From: Balneolaceae bacterium
Lineage (GTDB): Bacteria; Bacteroidota; Rhodothermia; Balneolales; Balneolaceae
Assembly (NCBI GenBank): GCA_017795005.1
Contig: CP051242.1
Span: 2,070,976-2,134,975, forward strand
Direction: 5' to 3'
Length of the DNA stretch: 64,000 nt
Shown here: positions 27,994 to 37,288 of the stretch, piece after piece
Numbering within the stretch: the first letter of the stretch is position 1
Layout of the letters: every line of letters begins with the position of its first letter
Position numbers and translations under genes: made by a program
The notes under the pieces: generated by a model
Told to the model about the DNA's origin: nothing
The model's database searches: none
Seen by the model: only the letters and a program-made list of their open reading frames with translations

Positions 27994-28062
27994 CCATTCA
28001 CCGACAGATTCTTTCCATTCGTCGATAATATCTCAAAAAGGCTGAATCTGTGAGTAGATTTG
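27994..28062 (+). promoter_or_regulatory. Putative LytTR operator and promoter 3 (upstream of the nucleotide-sugar dehydrogenase operon)
   Basis: CCATTCACCGA (27994-28004) and CCATTCGTCGA (28015-28025), 21 bp apart. A perfect TAnnTTTG -7 box, TAGATTTG, occupies 28055-28062, starting 30 bp after the second repeat exactly as in sites 1 and 2. An extra CCATTCA half-site lies at 27985. Confidence 0.78.
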
Positions 28063-28100
28063 TCTCAGAATTTAAAAACAAAAAATAAATCAATAAGACA

Positions 28101-29468
28101 ATGAACAACACAGCAAAAAAACTAGATGTAATTCAATCTGAAGCGCCTGCGTTAAGATTGATCAAACACGACAACAACATTTATTCAAGACTGGCTCTTG
28201 GAGAAGCGAAAATGGCTATGGTAGGACTTGGATATGTAGGATTACCTATTGCTCTTGAATTCGCAAATAACTTCAACGTAATCGGTTTTGATATCAATGA
28301 AGAACGCGTTGATATGATGAAAGAAGGAATCGATCCTTCTAAAGAATTATCCAGCGAAGCATTTGAAAATAAAAACATCAAATTCACTGCTAAAATAAAT
28401 CAAATTGCCGAAGCGGAATTTTATGTAGTAGCCGTTCCAACTCCCATTGATGAACGAAGAGAACCAAATTTAACTCCACTTAAAAAAGCAACCGCAAGTG
28501 TAGCTGAAGTACTTAAGAAAGGAGATTATGTGGTATTTGAATCTACTGTTTACCCGGGCTGTACAGAAGAGGTATGTGTACCGATTCTTGAAAGAATTTC
28601 CGGACTTACTTTTAACGAAGATTTCAAAGTTGGGTATTCACCGGAAAGAATCAATCCGGGCGATAAAGTACATACGGTAACAAATATTACTAAAGTAGTA
28701 TCCGGTAGTGACGAAGAGTCTTTAGAACAGATTGCGAAAGTTTACGAAAGCATAATTACAGCTGGTATTCATAAAGCTGCAAGTATGAAAGTAGCTGAAG
28801 CTTCTAAAATCATCGAAAACACTCAACGTGATGTTAACATTGCGCTTATGAATGAACTTTCCTTGATTTTTGACAAACTTGACATCGATACTAATGCAGT
28901 ACTCGAAGCTGCAGGTACAAAATGGAATTTCCTGAAGTTCTTCCCAGGATTAGTAGGCGGTCACTGTATCGGTGTGGATCCTTACTACCTTGCTTATAAA
29001 GCAAAACAAGTAAAAGTAGACCCACGAGTTATTTCAAGCTCACGATTTATAAACGATGGAATGCCTTATAACATCGCATTTAAAATTTCAAGAGAATTGG
29101 AAAAACTAGGTAAAGACCCAAAAGCTTCTACTGTACTTGTGAAAGGAATAACGTTCAAAGAAAATGTAAGTGACATCAGAAATTCAAAAGTAGCTGATGT
29201 AGTTAAAAAACTTGAACTATTCGGCATCAAAAGTTGGGTTGAAGATCCGCATGCTGATGGTGAAGAAGTTTATAATGAATATGGAATCAGATGTGAGAAA
29301 GAACATCAAGGAAAGTTTGATGTGGTAATCATGGCGGTTGCGCATGACGAATACAACGAACTTGATGCTGACTACTTCAACACGATCTCTTATTCAGATA
29401 CCATCTTTTATGATGTGCGCGGAATGATCAAAGATAAAGTGAACCACGGGACTTACTTAAGCCTCTAA
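28101..29468 (+). CDS. Nucleotide-sugar dehydrogenase (UDP-GlcNAc/UDP-glucose 6-dehydrogenase family, TviB-like)
   Basis: Oxidises C6 of a nucleotide sugar to a uronic acid with two NAD+. 455 residues: NAD-binding Rossmann domain with GLGYVGLPIALEFA, central helical domain, and C-terminal UDP-binding domain. The catalytic Cys289 is in VGGHCIGVDPYYLAYKA; GITFKENVSDIRNSK is the C-terminal substrate signature. The sequence style (VAVPTPIDE, YSPERINPGDK) fits the TviB/WbpA UDP-HexNAc dehydrogenases rather than UDP-glucose dehydrogenases, but the substrate cannot be fixed. First gene of the third operon; it implies that the exported polymer contains uronic acid. Confidence 0.92.
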   Translation: MNNTAKKLDVIQSEAPALRLIKHDNNIYSRLALGEAKMAMVGLGYVGLPIALEFANNFNVIGFDINEERVDMMKEGIDPSKELSSEAFENKNIKFTAKINQIAEAEFYVVAVPTPIDERREPNLTPLKKATASVAEVLKKGDYVVFESTVYPGCTEEVCVPILERISGLTFNEDFKVGYSPERINPGDKVHTVTNITKVVSGSDEESLEQIAKVYESIITAGIHKAASMKVAEASKIIENTQRDVNIALMNELSLIFDKLDIDTNAVLEAAGTKWNFLKFFPGLVGGHCIGVDPYYLAYKAKQVKVDPRVISSSRFINDGMPYNIAFKISRELEKLGKDPKASTVLVKGITFKENVSDIRNSKVADVVKKLELFGIKSWVEDPHADGEEVYNEYGIRCEKEHQGKFDVVIMAVAHDEYNELDADYFNTISYSDTIFYDVRGMIKDKVNHGTYLSL

Positions 29469-29498
29469 GCTGAAGCTTTAGCCTGAACGGTGAACGTC

Positions 29499-30875
29499 AT
29501 GTTTGAACTCATACAACATCCAAACTCTTCTTCCAAAACTCTGAGCTTTGATAACGAAAGCCTGAACGTGGTTGTTATCAACAGGGTAGGAGAGTTGGAT
29601 GTTGATTCGTTGCAGAATGCGGATGCACTCTTGATTCAAACTACGACAAGTCACGACGCTAACGAACTTATCCGATCCATCAGATCAAACAGAAACAGAT
29701 TAAAAGCTTTAATTCCTGTTTTCATAAGTTCAACCGTTTCAAATCTTCAAAGTATCCGGTATCAGTTTGATGGTGTTTTTTCGGACGATACCAAAGAGAT
29801 ACTTCTTCAAAGATTGAAGGCCATAAAATCAAGATTGGCTGAAATGAATTACGAAATTCATCAACTTGATTACCATCAGTCTTTACTACAATCTGCACTT
29901 CAATTTGCTTACTCAAGAGAACAAGTATTCGAACCCGTAAGAAACAGATTTTCCAAGATCGGGTTCTCTTACCCATTCTTAGGTGCAATTCTTAAAGAGG
30001 AAGAAGCTAACAGAGTACTTGAGATTCTGAATATATCCTGCACAGAAGGGTATACCACTAAAAAAGCTATAGAAAAGACTCATACGTGCAAAAAGTGCTC
30101 CGGAGGATATCTTAACTACAGAGAATGTTGTCCTAAATGTGGTTCATCAGATCTTAAAACGGAAGATTTAATTCATCACTTTTTATGCGCACATATTGCA
30201 CCGGAACAAGATTATAAAAAAGAAGATACACTTGAATGTCCGAAGTGTGATAAAGAGTTACGCCATATTGGGATTGATTACGACAAACCATCCAGTATGC
30301 ATACTTGTAACGATTGCTCCCACTCATTCCAACAGGCAGAAGTAAAAGCTTTATGTATCGACTGCGGACATGATAACGAACTTTCTCAGTTAGGAAGCCT
30401 CGAAATCGGAGCGTACGAACTTACTCCTCACGGCGAGCAAATTGCCAAATTTGGATTGCATATTCAGAAAACAGAAACAACCTCTAAAGAAATTCATACC
30501 GTTTCCGTACAAATTCTGGAGCTCTTCAAGAAACAAGAGCTTTCCAGAGAACAATTAGAAAAGCAATGCTGGGAAGGTTCAGTTCGGATTCATCCTGAAA
30601 TAATGAGTCATTTCCACATAGAACAACAGGAAATCATTCAGAAAGAAATCTGCACTATCATCTCGAAGTATCTTGGTAAAGCGGATGTATTATCCAGCCC
30701 GAACACAACCTGGTATCGTTTTTTGGTGTACGATAAGAGTCCTGAGAACATTGAAAAAACAGGTAGTATCATCCAGAATAATATCTCCAAGCTTATAACA
30801 GACGGAATAGGTGAGTATGAACATCCGGCAGAGGTTTTAATTACCAAACTGGATAACGGAGTAGATCATGTTTGA
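29499..30875 (+). CDS. Zinc-ribbon protein, TackOD1-like, with N-terminal receiver-like domain
   Basis: 458 residues from ATG 29499 (a GTG three codons upstream, at 29490, is an alternative). The first ~115 residues alternate beta/alpha like a receiver (DALLIQTTTSHD, LIPVFISSTVS, YQFDGVFSDD) but lack the phosphorylation site. The centre has paired cysteines, CKKC (197-200), CPKC (211-214), CPKC (247-250), CNDC (270-273) and CIDC (286-289), at least two zinc ribbons, resembling the TackOD1 output domain. The last ~140 residues are helical and may bind nucleic acid or protein. It overlaps the GT2 gene by 8 bp, so it is probably an obligatory partner or regulator of polymer synthesis. TackOD1 is recalled from pattern; confirm by HMM. 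Confidence 0.72.
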   Translation: MFELIQHPNSSSKTLSFDNESLNVVVINRVGELDVDSLQNADALLIQTTTSHDANELIRSIRSNRNRLKALIPVFISSTVSNLQSIRYQFDGVFSDDTKEILLQRLKAIKSRLAEMNYEIHQLDYHQSLLQSALQFAYSREQVFEPVRNRFSKIGFSYPFLGAILKEEEANRVLEILNISCTEGYTTKKAIEKTHTCKKCSGGYLNYRECCPKCGSSDLKTEDLIHHFLCAHIAPEQDYKKEDTLECPKCDKELRHIGIDYDKPSSMHTCNDCSHSFQQAEVKALCIDCGHDNELSQLGSLEIGAYELTPHGEQIAKFGLHIQKTETTSKEIHTVSVQILELFKKQELSREQLEKQCWEGSVRIHPEIMSHFHIEQQEIIQKEICTIISKYLGKADVLSSPNTTWYRFLVYDKSPENIEKTGSIIQNNISKLITDGIGEYEHPAEVLITKLDNGVDHV

Positions 30876-32178
30876 ACAACTTGCTCCGGAATACGTTGAA
30901 TATTGGTTTGTGGTAGGCTTCAACAAATTCCTTCGTGTATTCTGGTATTTCTGTCTGTTTGAATTTACCCGGTATATAATCATCGATTATATAATCGTGT
31001 TCTTTAAATGGCTGACCAGGAAAAGCGATGATGAACAATTCGAGCAAGCCCGCAGAGCCTTTTTTCTTGAAAATCCATTGGTTTCTATCATTATTCCGGG
31101 AAAGAATGAAGGCGCTCATCTTTTCAAGCTTACTAAATCTTTGGCCGAACAAACCTATCAGAATTTTGAGCTTATTATTGTTGATGATGGCTCGGACGAT
31201 GAAACTCCTATCATCGGCAAAAACCTCGAGCGACTCGGACTCATTGATATGTTTATCCGGAATGAGATAAGAGGAGGGAAGGCTTCGGCAGCAAATCTGG
31301 CCTTACGTTATGCTAAAGGAAAGTACATTGTTCACCTTGATGCCGATTGTTCCTTCGACAGAGACGCGATTGAGCGTGTGGTGATTCCATTCTACTACGA
31401 TGAAAAAATCGGAGCAGTAGGTGGAAACGTGAAAGTGCGAAATTACAATGATTCTTTATGTACCAGCTTACAGGCCATTGAGTATTTAAAAACAGTTTCT
31501 GTGGGGCGAATTATCACTTCCTATCTGGGTATTTACAAAATTGTATCCGGTGCATTTGGAGCTTTTAAACCGGAAATTCTGGATAGAATTGGTGGTTGGG
31601 ATATTGGCCCGGGCTTGGATGGAGATATCACAGTTAAGATTCGAAAATGTGGATATAAAATTCACTTTGAACCCAAAGCTATTTGTCTGACCAATGCTCC
31701 TTCAAAATTTAAAGTATTGACCAAGCAACGCTTACGATGGGATAAATCTATCATTCGATTCAGAGTTCGTAAACACCGGGATGTGTATTTCCCTCATGCC
31801 AATTTTAACTGGTCGAATTTCTTTGCGCTGTTCGAAAATGTATTCTACAACGTGATTCTGGATTTGATGTGGATCCTGTACATGATTGACATTCTGTTTA
31901 ATTACACCTCATCGTTACAGTATATCATCCCAATGAACTTCACACTCTATGTTGTAATGAGCTATGTACAAATGGGAAGCATTCTTTTATTCACCGAGCG
32001 CAGAAAAGAAGAGATGAAGCTGATTAAGTTTATTCCGCTGATGACCATTTACACCGGGATTTATCTGCGCTTAGTCCGAACGACTGCCTACTACAAAGAA
32101 TTCTTCTTCAAACACTCCTACGAAGATGTCTGGAACCCTTCGAAATCTTCGACTATGGCGAAGAGGTATGGTCTTTGA
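30868..32178 (+). CDS. Membrane GT2 polysaccharide synthase (processive)
   Basis: 436 residues: N-terminal membrane helix (~22-48), cytoplasmic GT-A domain, and three or four C-terminal helices (~322-345, 352-376, 387-405). Catalytic motifs of processive beta-glycan synthases (BcsA, PgaC, Alg8) are complete: VDDGSDD (105-111), DAD (158-160), a GLDGDIT acidic site (249-255) and QRLRW (287-291). There is no PilZ domain. Its start lies inside the stop of the Zn-ribbon gene, and the operon also carries the sugar dehydrogenase. It should polymerise the uronic acid-containing chain and push it into the periplasm toward the HlyD/TolC pair. Confidence 0.92.
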   Translation: MFEQLAPEYVEYWFVVGFNKFLRVFWYFCLFEFTRYIIIDYIIVFFKWLTRKSDDEQFEQARRAFFLENPLVSIIIPGKNEGAHLFKLTKSLAEQTYQNFELIIVDDGSDDETPIIGKNLERLGLIDMFIRNEIRGGKASAANLALRYAKGKYIVHLDADCSFDRDAIERVVIPFYYDEKIGAVGGNVKVRNYNDSLCTSLQAIEYLKTVSVGRIITSYLGIYKIVSGAFGAFKPEILDRIGGWDIGPGLDGDITVKIRKCGYKIHFEPKAICLTNAPSKFKVLTKQRLRWDKSIIRFRVRKHRDVYFPHANFNWSNFFALFENVFYNVILDLMWILYMIDILFNYTSSLQYIIPMNFTLYVVMSYVQMGSILLFTERRKEEMKLIKFIPLMTIYTGIYLRLVRTTAYYKEFFFKHSYEDVWNPSKSSTMAKRYGL

Positions 32179-32232
32179 AAAGATGAGATGAAATTATTTA
32201 TAGCCATTGTTGTGCGACGTTTTAATTTAACT

Positions 32233-32919
32233 TTACTCGTTGATAGGTCTTATCCCAAAAATTAGTAAATAACCTATCATCCAAAATTCTCCAATGGTAG
32301 CGGGTAGAGTAAGAAATCTATTAAAGCTAAAATCAATTCCTGAGTAGCTTATAATTGTAGAAATTAGATAGCCAATACCGCCTATAATAATAATTCTTCC
32401 TAACCAGACAGGCATTCTTTTAGATTTGATGACAATAAACCCCATGGGAAACAACCAAAGTCCAAAGAAAATGCTACCAACACCCCAAGCATTTGAAATT
32501 ATATTTTGAAAAATCTGAATAAGTAAAACTTTGTCTTCCATAGTACTTATATCTGAACTGGCAACGCCTATTGCAGAGGCGATTGAAATTGCACTTATCA
32601 TAATGGCTATAGCATTCACCATTCCCCATATACCTAAAGTCCAAGCTTCCCATTCATAATTGTCTTTAAATAGTTTGAAAAACCAAACTGCGGTAAGTGC
32701 TTGTGATAGTACTATAGCAAACTCTAATAGTAGCCTAATTCTTGCAGTAGATTCTAATTCTACTAAATTCACTAAGGTTTGTTCAGGATTACCAGATATA
32801 AATATTTGAGAATGAAAGACCATAAATCCAAGAATCCCAGTAATAGCCATCATTAAATACCATATACCTGTTATTCTTGCAGTTTTAATCGATTGATTTT
32901 GTTCTTTATTTAAACCCAT
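32233..32919 (-). CDS. DUF4386-family membrane protein
   Basis: 228 residues, six predicted membrane helices. The start (KTARITGIWYLMMAITGI), the EFAIVLSQALTAVWFFKLFK block and the LWLFPMGFIVIKSKRMPVWLG block are DUF4386 signatures. The function of this family is unknown. Monocistronic; the 254-bp gap upstream (32920-33173) holds AT-rich sequence in which I see no gene. Confidence 0.85.
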   Translation of the reverse strand: MGLNKEQNQSIKTARITGIWYLMMAITGILGFMVFHSQIFISGNPEQTLVNLVELESTARIRLLLEFAIVLSQALTAVWFFKLFKDNYEWEAWTLGIWGMVNAIAIMISAISIASAIGVASSDISTMEDKVLLIQIFQNIISNAWGVGSIFFGLWLFPMGFIVIKSKRMPVWLGRIIIIGGIGYLISTIISYSGIDFSFNRFLTLPATIGEFWMIGYLLIFGIRPINE

Positions 32920-33173
32920 AGGTTATTTGATATTAGTGTTCATTATTAATTGAAGGTGTAACAGGATTATTGTTTTATTTTTGCTCTAATGAGATACAAC
33001 AACAGAGTAAAATGAACTTAGCTCACTTTATTCCCATTTCAAGTATAAGTTTGATTCATTTTTTATATTCATAATCATACGCATAAAGTTAATTATTCAG
33101 ATTAATACCAAAGTACAAACTTCAACTTACGCAGCCCAAAAAAATGGGTTAATTATGAAAGAACTAACCATAG

Positions 33174-35207
33174 TCAAAAATCCTCTTCAAACTCCACCGG
33201 GGGTTTTTCTTCTCTGAATATCTCGGCGGCATCGGCGAATCGGCCTGCTAGTCCAACCATCACTAAACGATCTCCTGCTTCCAGTGTAAAGGAACCGGCC
33301 GGGTTTCCGGTATTTTTCTCGCCACGTTGTACGGTGAGTACCGTAATTTCATATTCATTACGTAGTTTAAGTTCTGCCAAAGTTTTGCCGGCGGCGTAAC
33401 TGCCTTCACGAACTAACACGGCACGGGTGTGTAAGCCTTCTTCATCCAGTCCCTGAAGTACCATGAGATGAGCTTCCTGTATACTTCCTTTCATAATCTG
33501 GAAATCCTCAGCACGTAGTTCACGAATATGTTGCTCTATTTCCTGGTCGGGAATCATGTAGGCACTAAGTACGCTGGAAAAAAGTCGGACCGTGGTTTCC
33601 ATTTCCTCAGGAACTACCGTATCAGCCCCCGCTTGTTCCATGGCTTCAGCTTGTGCCAAATATCGTGTTCGTACAATGATTTGAAGAGTAGGGTTGAGGT
33701 ATCTCGCCACTTTTATAATTCGTGGGTTTGCATCCAGATCGTTAATAGCAATCACACATAGCTTGGCGCTTTCAATACTGGCGTGTTCAAGAATATGAGG
33801 TCGGGTGGCGTCTCCATAAATGGCGTTTATTCCTTGTTCTTTCATCTCACTTACCGATTTCGGATTCATCTCCAAAACCACAAAAGGAATATTGGTTTCC
33901 ATAAAGATTTTTGCCAGATTTCTGCCAGCAGGACCATAACCAACCAGAATCACATGATCTTCAAGACTTACTGAAGATTCAGAATCAGAGTCTTTATTTC
34001 TTTTCTGACCAATTCTGTTCAAAGGAGTTTTAGAAAGCAGTTCGCCCACTTTGGGACTTATGGACAAAAACAGCGGGGTGAGAAGCATAAGGAATACCGA
34101 AACTGCGATAAACATTTGGGAACCGAGTTCACCATAACCTCCCGGTACTAATCCGGCATTTCTTCCGGCACGTTCCAGTACAAAAGAGAATTCCCCGATT
34201 TGAGATAATACTATACCGGAAGCAGCAGCAACCCGTATCGGATATCCAAGTACCAACAAACTAAAGGTGCTGAGAATAAACTTTAGCAAGAGTATTCCTG
34301 AGGTTACACCAAGTAGAAGGAGAGGGTATTCCAGCACGACCCGAACATCCAACAACATTCCAACTGAAACAAAGAATACAGCATTAAAAATAGTTTTAAG
34401 TGGAATTATTTCGCTTAATGCATGGTCGCTGTAATGACTTTCACTTACTACCAGTCCGGCAAGGAAAGCTCCCAGTGCCAGGCTTACATCTGCTAGATTA
34501 GTAAGGGCGGCAGTTCCAAAACAAATAGCCATAACCGTGAGTAGAAATAATTCCTGCCTACGGGTTTGAGCTACTTTATCTAAAATCCAGGGTACAATTT
34601 TTCGGGCTAGTAAAACTATTCCGATTACTAACAGAACAGCTTTCCCGAGTACAATCAGAATATCTGTAGTTGAACCGCTTTGCCCTGAAAGAAGTGGTAC
34701 CAATAACACCATTGCGATAATGGCGAAATCCTGGAAAATGAGAACAGCAAGTGAAAGTCGACCAGTTGGAGTGTCTGTTTTTCCTTGTTCGCTTAATAAA
34801 CCCAGAATAACTGCTGTAGAGCTTAGAGCCACCAAAAAACCGGTATAGATTCCAATCTTCCAGTCAACATTTAACAAAATGAAAATACCAACTACTGAAG
34901 CAACGGTAAGGGCGACCTGAAGTCCACCACCTACAAAAATGGCAGATTTTATTTTGTTCAGCTTTTCAAGACTGAACTCAATCCCAATGGTGAAGAGTAA
35001 CAATATAATTCCGATTTCAGCGAGAATATCTACCAGTTCCTGATCCTGAACCAAACCAAGCGCATTTGGGCCTATTAATACTCCAGCAAACAAAAAGCCA
35101 ATAATGGGCACTAGCTTAATTTTATAGCTAATAAAGGCAATGACTACTGCTACAAGGAATAGAGCTACAATCTCATTTAAAAAGGGTAAACTTACAGCGA
35201 GGAACAT
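33174..35207 (-). CDS. CPA2-family cation:proton antiporter (KefB/YbaL type) with RCK domains
   Basis: 677 residues. Residues ~1-385 are the Na/H exchanger membrane domain of about 12 helices (SSTAVILGLLSEQGK, ADVSLALGAFLAGLVVSES, SQIGEFSFVLERAGR). A TrkA-N (RCK) nucleotide-binding domain follows (~410-530, DHVILVGYGPAGRNLAK, GDATRPHILEHA), then a TrkA-C domain (~575-665). Expected to exchange K+ or Na+ for H+ under nucleotide/redox control. Divergent from the korA gene with 190 bp between. Confidence 0.93.
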   Translation of the reverse strand: MFLAVSLPFLNEIVALFLVAVVIAFISYKIKLVPIIGFLFAGVLIGPNALGLVQDQELVDILAEIGIILLLFTIGIEFSLEKLNKIKSAIFVGGGLQVALTVASVVGIFILLNVDWKIGIYTGFLVALSSTAVILGLLSEQGKTDTPTGRLSLAVLIFQDFAIIAMVLLVPLLSGQSGSTTDILIVLGKAVLLVIGIVLLARKIVPWILDKVAQTRRQELFLLTVMAICFGTAALTNLADVSLALGAFLAGLVVSESHYSDHALSEIIPLKTIFNAVFFVSVGMLLDVRVVLEYPLLLLGVTSGILLLKFILSTFSLLVLGYPIRVAAASGIVLSQIGEFSFVLERAGRNAGLVPGGYGELGSQMFIAVSVFLMLLTPLFLSISPKVGELLSKTPLNRIGQKRNKDSDSESSVSLEDHVILVGYGPAGRNLAKIFMETNIPFVVLEMNPKSVSEMKEQGINAIYGDATRPHILEHASIESAKLCVIAINDLDANPRIIKVARYLNPTLQIIVRTRYLAQAEAMEQAGADTVVPEEMETTVRLFSSVLSAYMIPDQEIEQHIRELRAEDFQIMKGSIQEAHLMVLQGLDEEGLHTRAVLVREGSYAAGKTLAELKLRNEYEITVLTVQRGEKNTGNPAGSFTLEAGDRLVMVGLAGRFADAAEIFREEKPPVEFEEDF

Positions 35208-35300
35208 AAACCGATTAAATTTTTAGGTGTATGATAAAACGAAATTTTATAATAGAAAGGATTATTTCAAACAGGTTGTAAAAAACCGCTTTCATTAAAA

Positions 35301-35329
35301 TTGATAACAAAAAGGTAACTTTATATTTC
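35301..35329 (+). promoter_or_regulatory. Candidate promoter for korAB
   Basis: TTG at 35301 and TATATTTC at 35322-35329 with an 18-bp spacer approximate the Bacteroidota -33/-7 consensus (TTTG ... TAnnTTTG), 68 bp before the korA start. Based on motif match only. Confidence 0.35.
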
Positions 35330-35397
35330 ATTTCTGATCAAAAAAGTACAATTTCAGCTAACCTAAATTATTTAAGTCACAGTCCTAACCACACAAA

Positions 35398-37278
35398 ATG
35401 AGTACTACAGATCAGGTACGTGAGGATGTCACCATACGTTTTGCTGGTGACTCCGGAGACGGCATGCAGCTAACCGGCTCACTTTTCACTAATACAACGG
35501 CACTTCTCGGTAACGATTTAAGAACACTCCCTGAATTCCCTGCAGAAATTCGAGCACCACAAGGCACAGTCCCGGGAGTTTCTTCATTTCAACTTCAGTT
35601 CGGGAGTACAAGAATTCTAACCCCCGGTGATGAATGTGATGCCTTGGTAGTAATGAACTCAGCAGCTCTTAAAGCCAATCTTTCTTTATTAAAGAAGGGA
35701 GGTACTATCATTGCCAATACTGCTGGTTTTGATAAGAAAAACCTGAATCTGGCAAAATATCCGGAAGGAATAAATCCATTGGAAGATGGCTCTCTTTCGG
35801 AATATGAAGTAATAGAAATTGATGTTAATTCGATGGTTAAAGAAGCCATTGGAGACATGGGACTTGGTTATAAAGATGAAGACAGAACCAAAAACATGTT
35901 TGTCCTTGGGTTGCTTTACTGGATGTATAATCGTCCAATGGAATCTACCATGGATTTTCTGAATCAGAAATTCGGGAAAAAGAATCCTCAGATTGCTGAT
36001 GCGAATATCCGTGTTCTCAAAGCTGGATATTATTATGGAGAAACTGCTGAGATATTTAATTCAAGGACTCAAATTACGGTTGAGCAAGCGGATCTTGAAC
36101 CGGGTACTTATAGAAACATAACCGGAAATGAAGCATTGGTGCTTGGATTAGTGGCCGCAGCCCGAAAATCAAACATGCCCATGTTTTTGGGTACCTATCC
36201 AATTACTCCTGCTTCTGATGTACTTCATGGACTTGCAAAACATAAGAAATTCGGAATTACCACTTTTCAAGCGGAAGATGAAATTGCAGCTTGTGCTTCT
36301 GCAATTGGAGCTTCTTTTGGAGGAAGTATTGGAGTAACCAGTTCCTCCGGACCTGGAATTGCACTTAAAGGAGAAGCGATTGGTCTTGCAGTGATGCTTG
36401 AGCTTCCATTGGTTGTGTTGAACATACAACGTGCAGGTCCTTCAACGGGAATGCCTACTAAAACGGAACAAGCCGATTTAATGCAGGCAGTATACGGAAG
36501 AAATGGCGAGAGCCCATTATTGATTGTTGCTCCTAAATCTCCTGCTGATTGCTTTGAAATGGCGTTCGAAGCCGTTCGTATTTCACTGGAACACATGACT
36601 CCGGTTATCTTTTTATCTGATGGATACATTGCAAATGGTTCGGAACCATGGAAATTCCCACAAGAAAAAGACTTGGTTGATATTAATGTTGAGTTCGAAA
36701 AACCACGACATGCTGAAGAAGATGCTCCTTTTATGCCTTATAAAAGAGATGATCGATTGGTTCGGAAATGGGCGATACCCGGAACGGCAGGAATTGAACA
36801 TCGCGTAGGTGGACTTGAAAAGGAAGATGTGACTGGAAACGTTTCTTACGATCCTGATAATCATCAGAAAATGACGAATATACGTCGTGACAAGCGTGAT
36901 CTGGTTGCTAACAATATTCCAGAGCAGGATATAGATCAGGGTAATGAATCCGGAGACGTATTAATTCTTGGCTGGGGTGGAACGTATGGCTCCATCAAAA
37001 CCGTGGTTCATCAGCTAAGAAAAGAAGGAATGGATATCTCTCATGCACATCTTCGATATATCAATCCTTTTCCAAAAAATCTGGAAAAGCTATTGAAAGG
37101 ATTTAAGCAGGTAATAGTCCCGGAAATCAATGATGGGCAATTGGTTAGGTTAATCAGATCAGAGTTTATGATACCTGCAAAACCTATCAATAAAGTAAAA
37201 GGACGTCCATTCGGAGTTTCAGAATTAAAACAGGAAATCCTCGATCTGATCGGAGAAGAACAAGCCGTAATATCTTAA
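35398..37278 (+). CDS. korA: 2-oxoglutarate (2-oxoacid):ferredoxin oxidoreductase, alpha subunit (gamma-alpha fusion)
   Basis: 626 residues. The N-terminal ~190 are the gamma domain (DVTIRFAGDSGDGMQLTGSL), followed by the alpha pyrimidine-binding domain (TYPITPASDVLHGLAKH, FQAEDEIAACASAIGASFGG, SSGPGIALKGEAIGLAVMLE) and the transketolase C-like domain (~480-610). With KorB it interconverts 2-oxoacid plus CoA and acyl-CoA plus CO2 using ferredoxin. Fusion of gamma to alpha and length match the mycobacterial/Bacteroidota KorA type. The partner starts 10 bp downstream. 2-oxoglutarate is the likeliest substrate, given isocitrate dehydrogenase in the same window. Confidence 0.93.
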   Translation: MSTTDQVREDVTIRFAGDSGDGMQLTGSLFTNTTALLGNDLRTLPEFPAEIRAPQGTVPGVSSFQLQFGSTRILTPGDECDALVVMNSAALKANLSLLKKGGTIIANTAGFDKKNLNLAKYPEGINPLEDGSLSEYEVIEIDVNSMVKEAIGDMGLGYKDEDRTKNMFVLGLLYWMYNRPMESTMDFLNQKFGKKNPQIADANIRVLKAGYYYGETAEIFNSRTQITVEQADLEPGTYRNITGNEALVLGLVAAARKSNMPMFLGTYPITPASDVLHGLAKHKKFGITTFQAEDEIAACASAIGASFGGSIGVTSSSGPGIALKGEAIGLAVMLELPLVVLNIQRAGPSTGMPTKTEQADLMQAVYGRNGESPLLIVAPKSPADCFEMAFEAVRISLEHMTPVIFLSDGYIANGSEPWKFPQEKDLVDINVEFEKPRHAEEDAPFMPYKRDDRLVRKWAIPGTAGIEHRVGGLEKEDVTGNVSYDPDNHQKMTNIRRDKRDLVANNIPEQDIDQGNESGDVLILGWGGTYGSIKTVVHQLRKEGMDISHAHLRYINPFPKNLEKLLKGFKQVIVPEINDGQLVRLIRSEFMIPAKPINKVKGRPFGVSELKQEILDLIGEEQAVIS

Positions 37279-37288
37279 TCGTAAAATT

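Noticed and set aside
19016-32178. TolC/HlyD pair as a type I secretion or RND efflux system
   Set aside because: No ABC transporter or RND pump gene is present; promoter sharing with the GT2 operon favours a polysaccharide export role, although the pair could serve an unlinked pump.
36169-36629. Long antisense ORFs inside korA
   Set aside because: Shadows of a well-supported gene; their sequence follows from its codon pattern.
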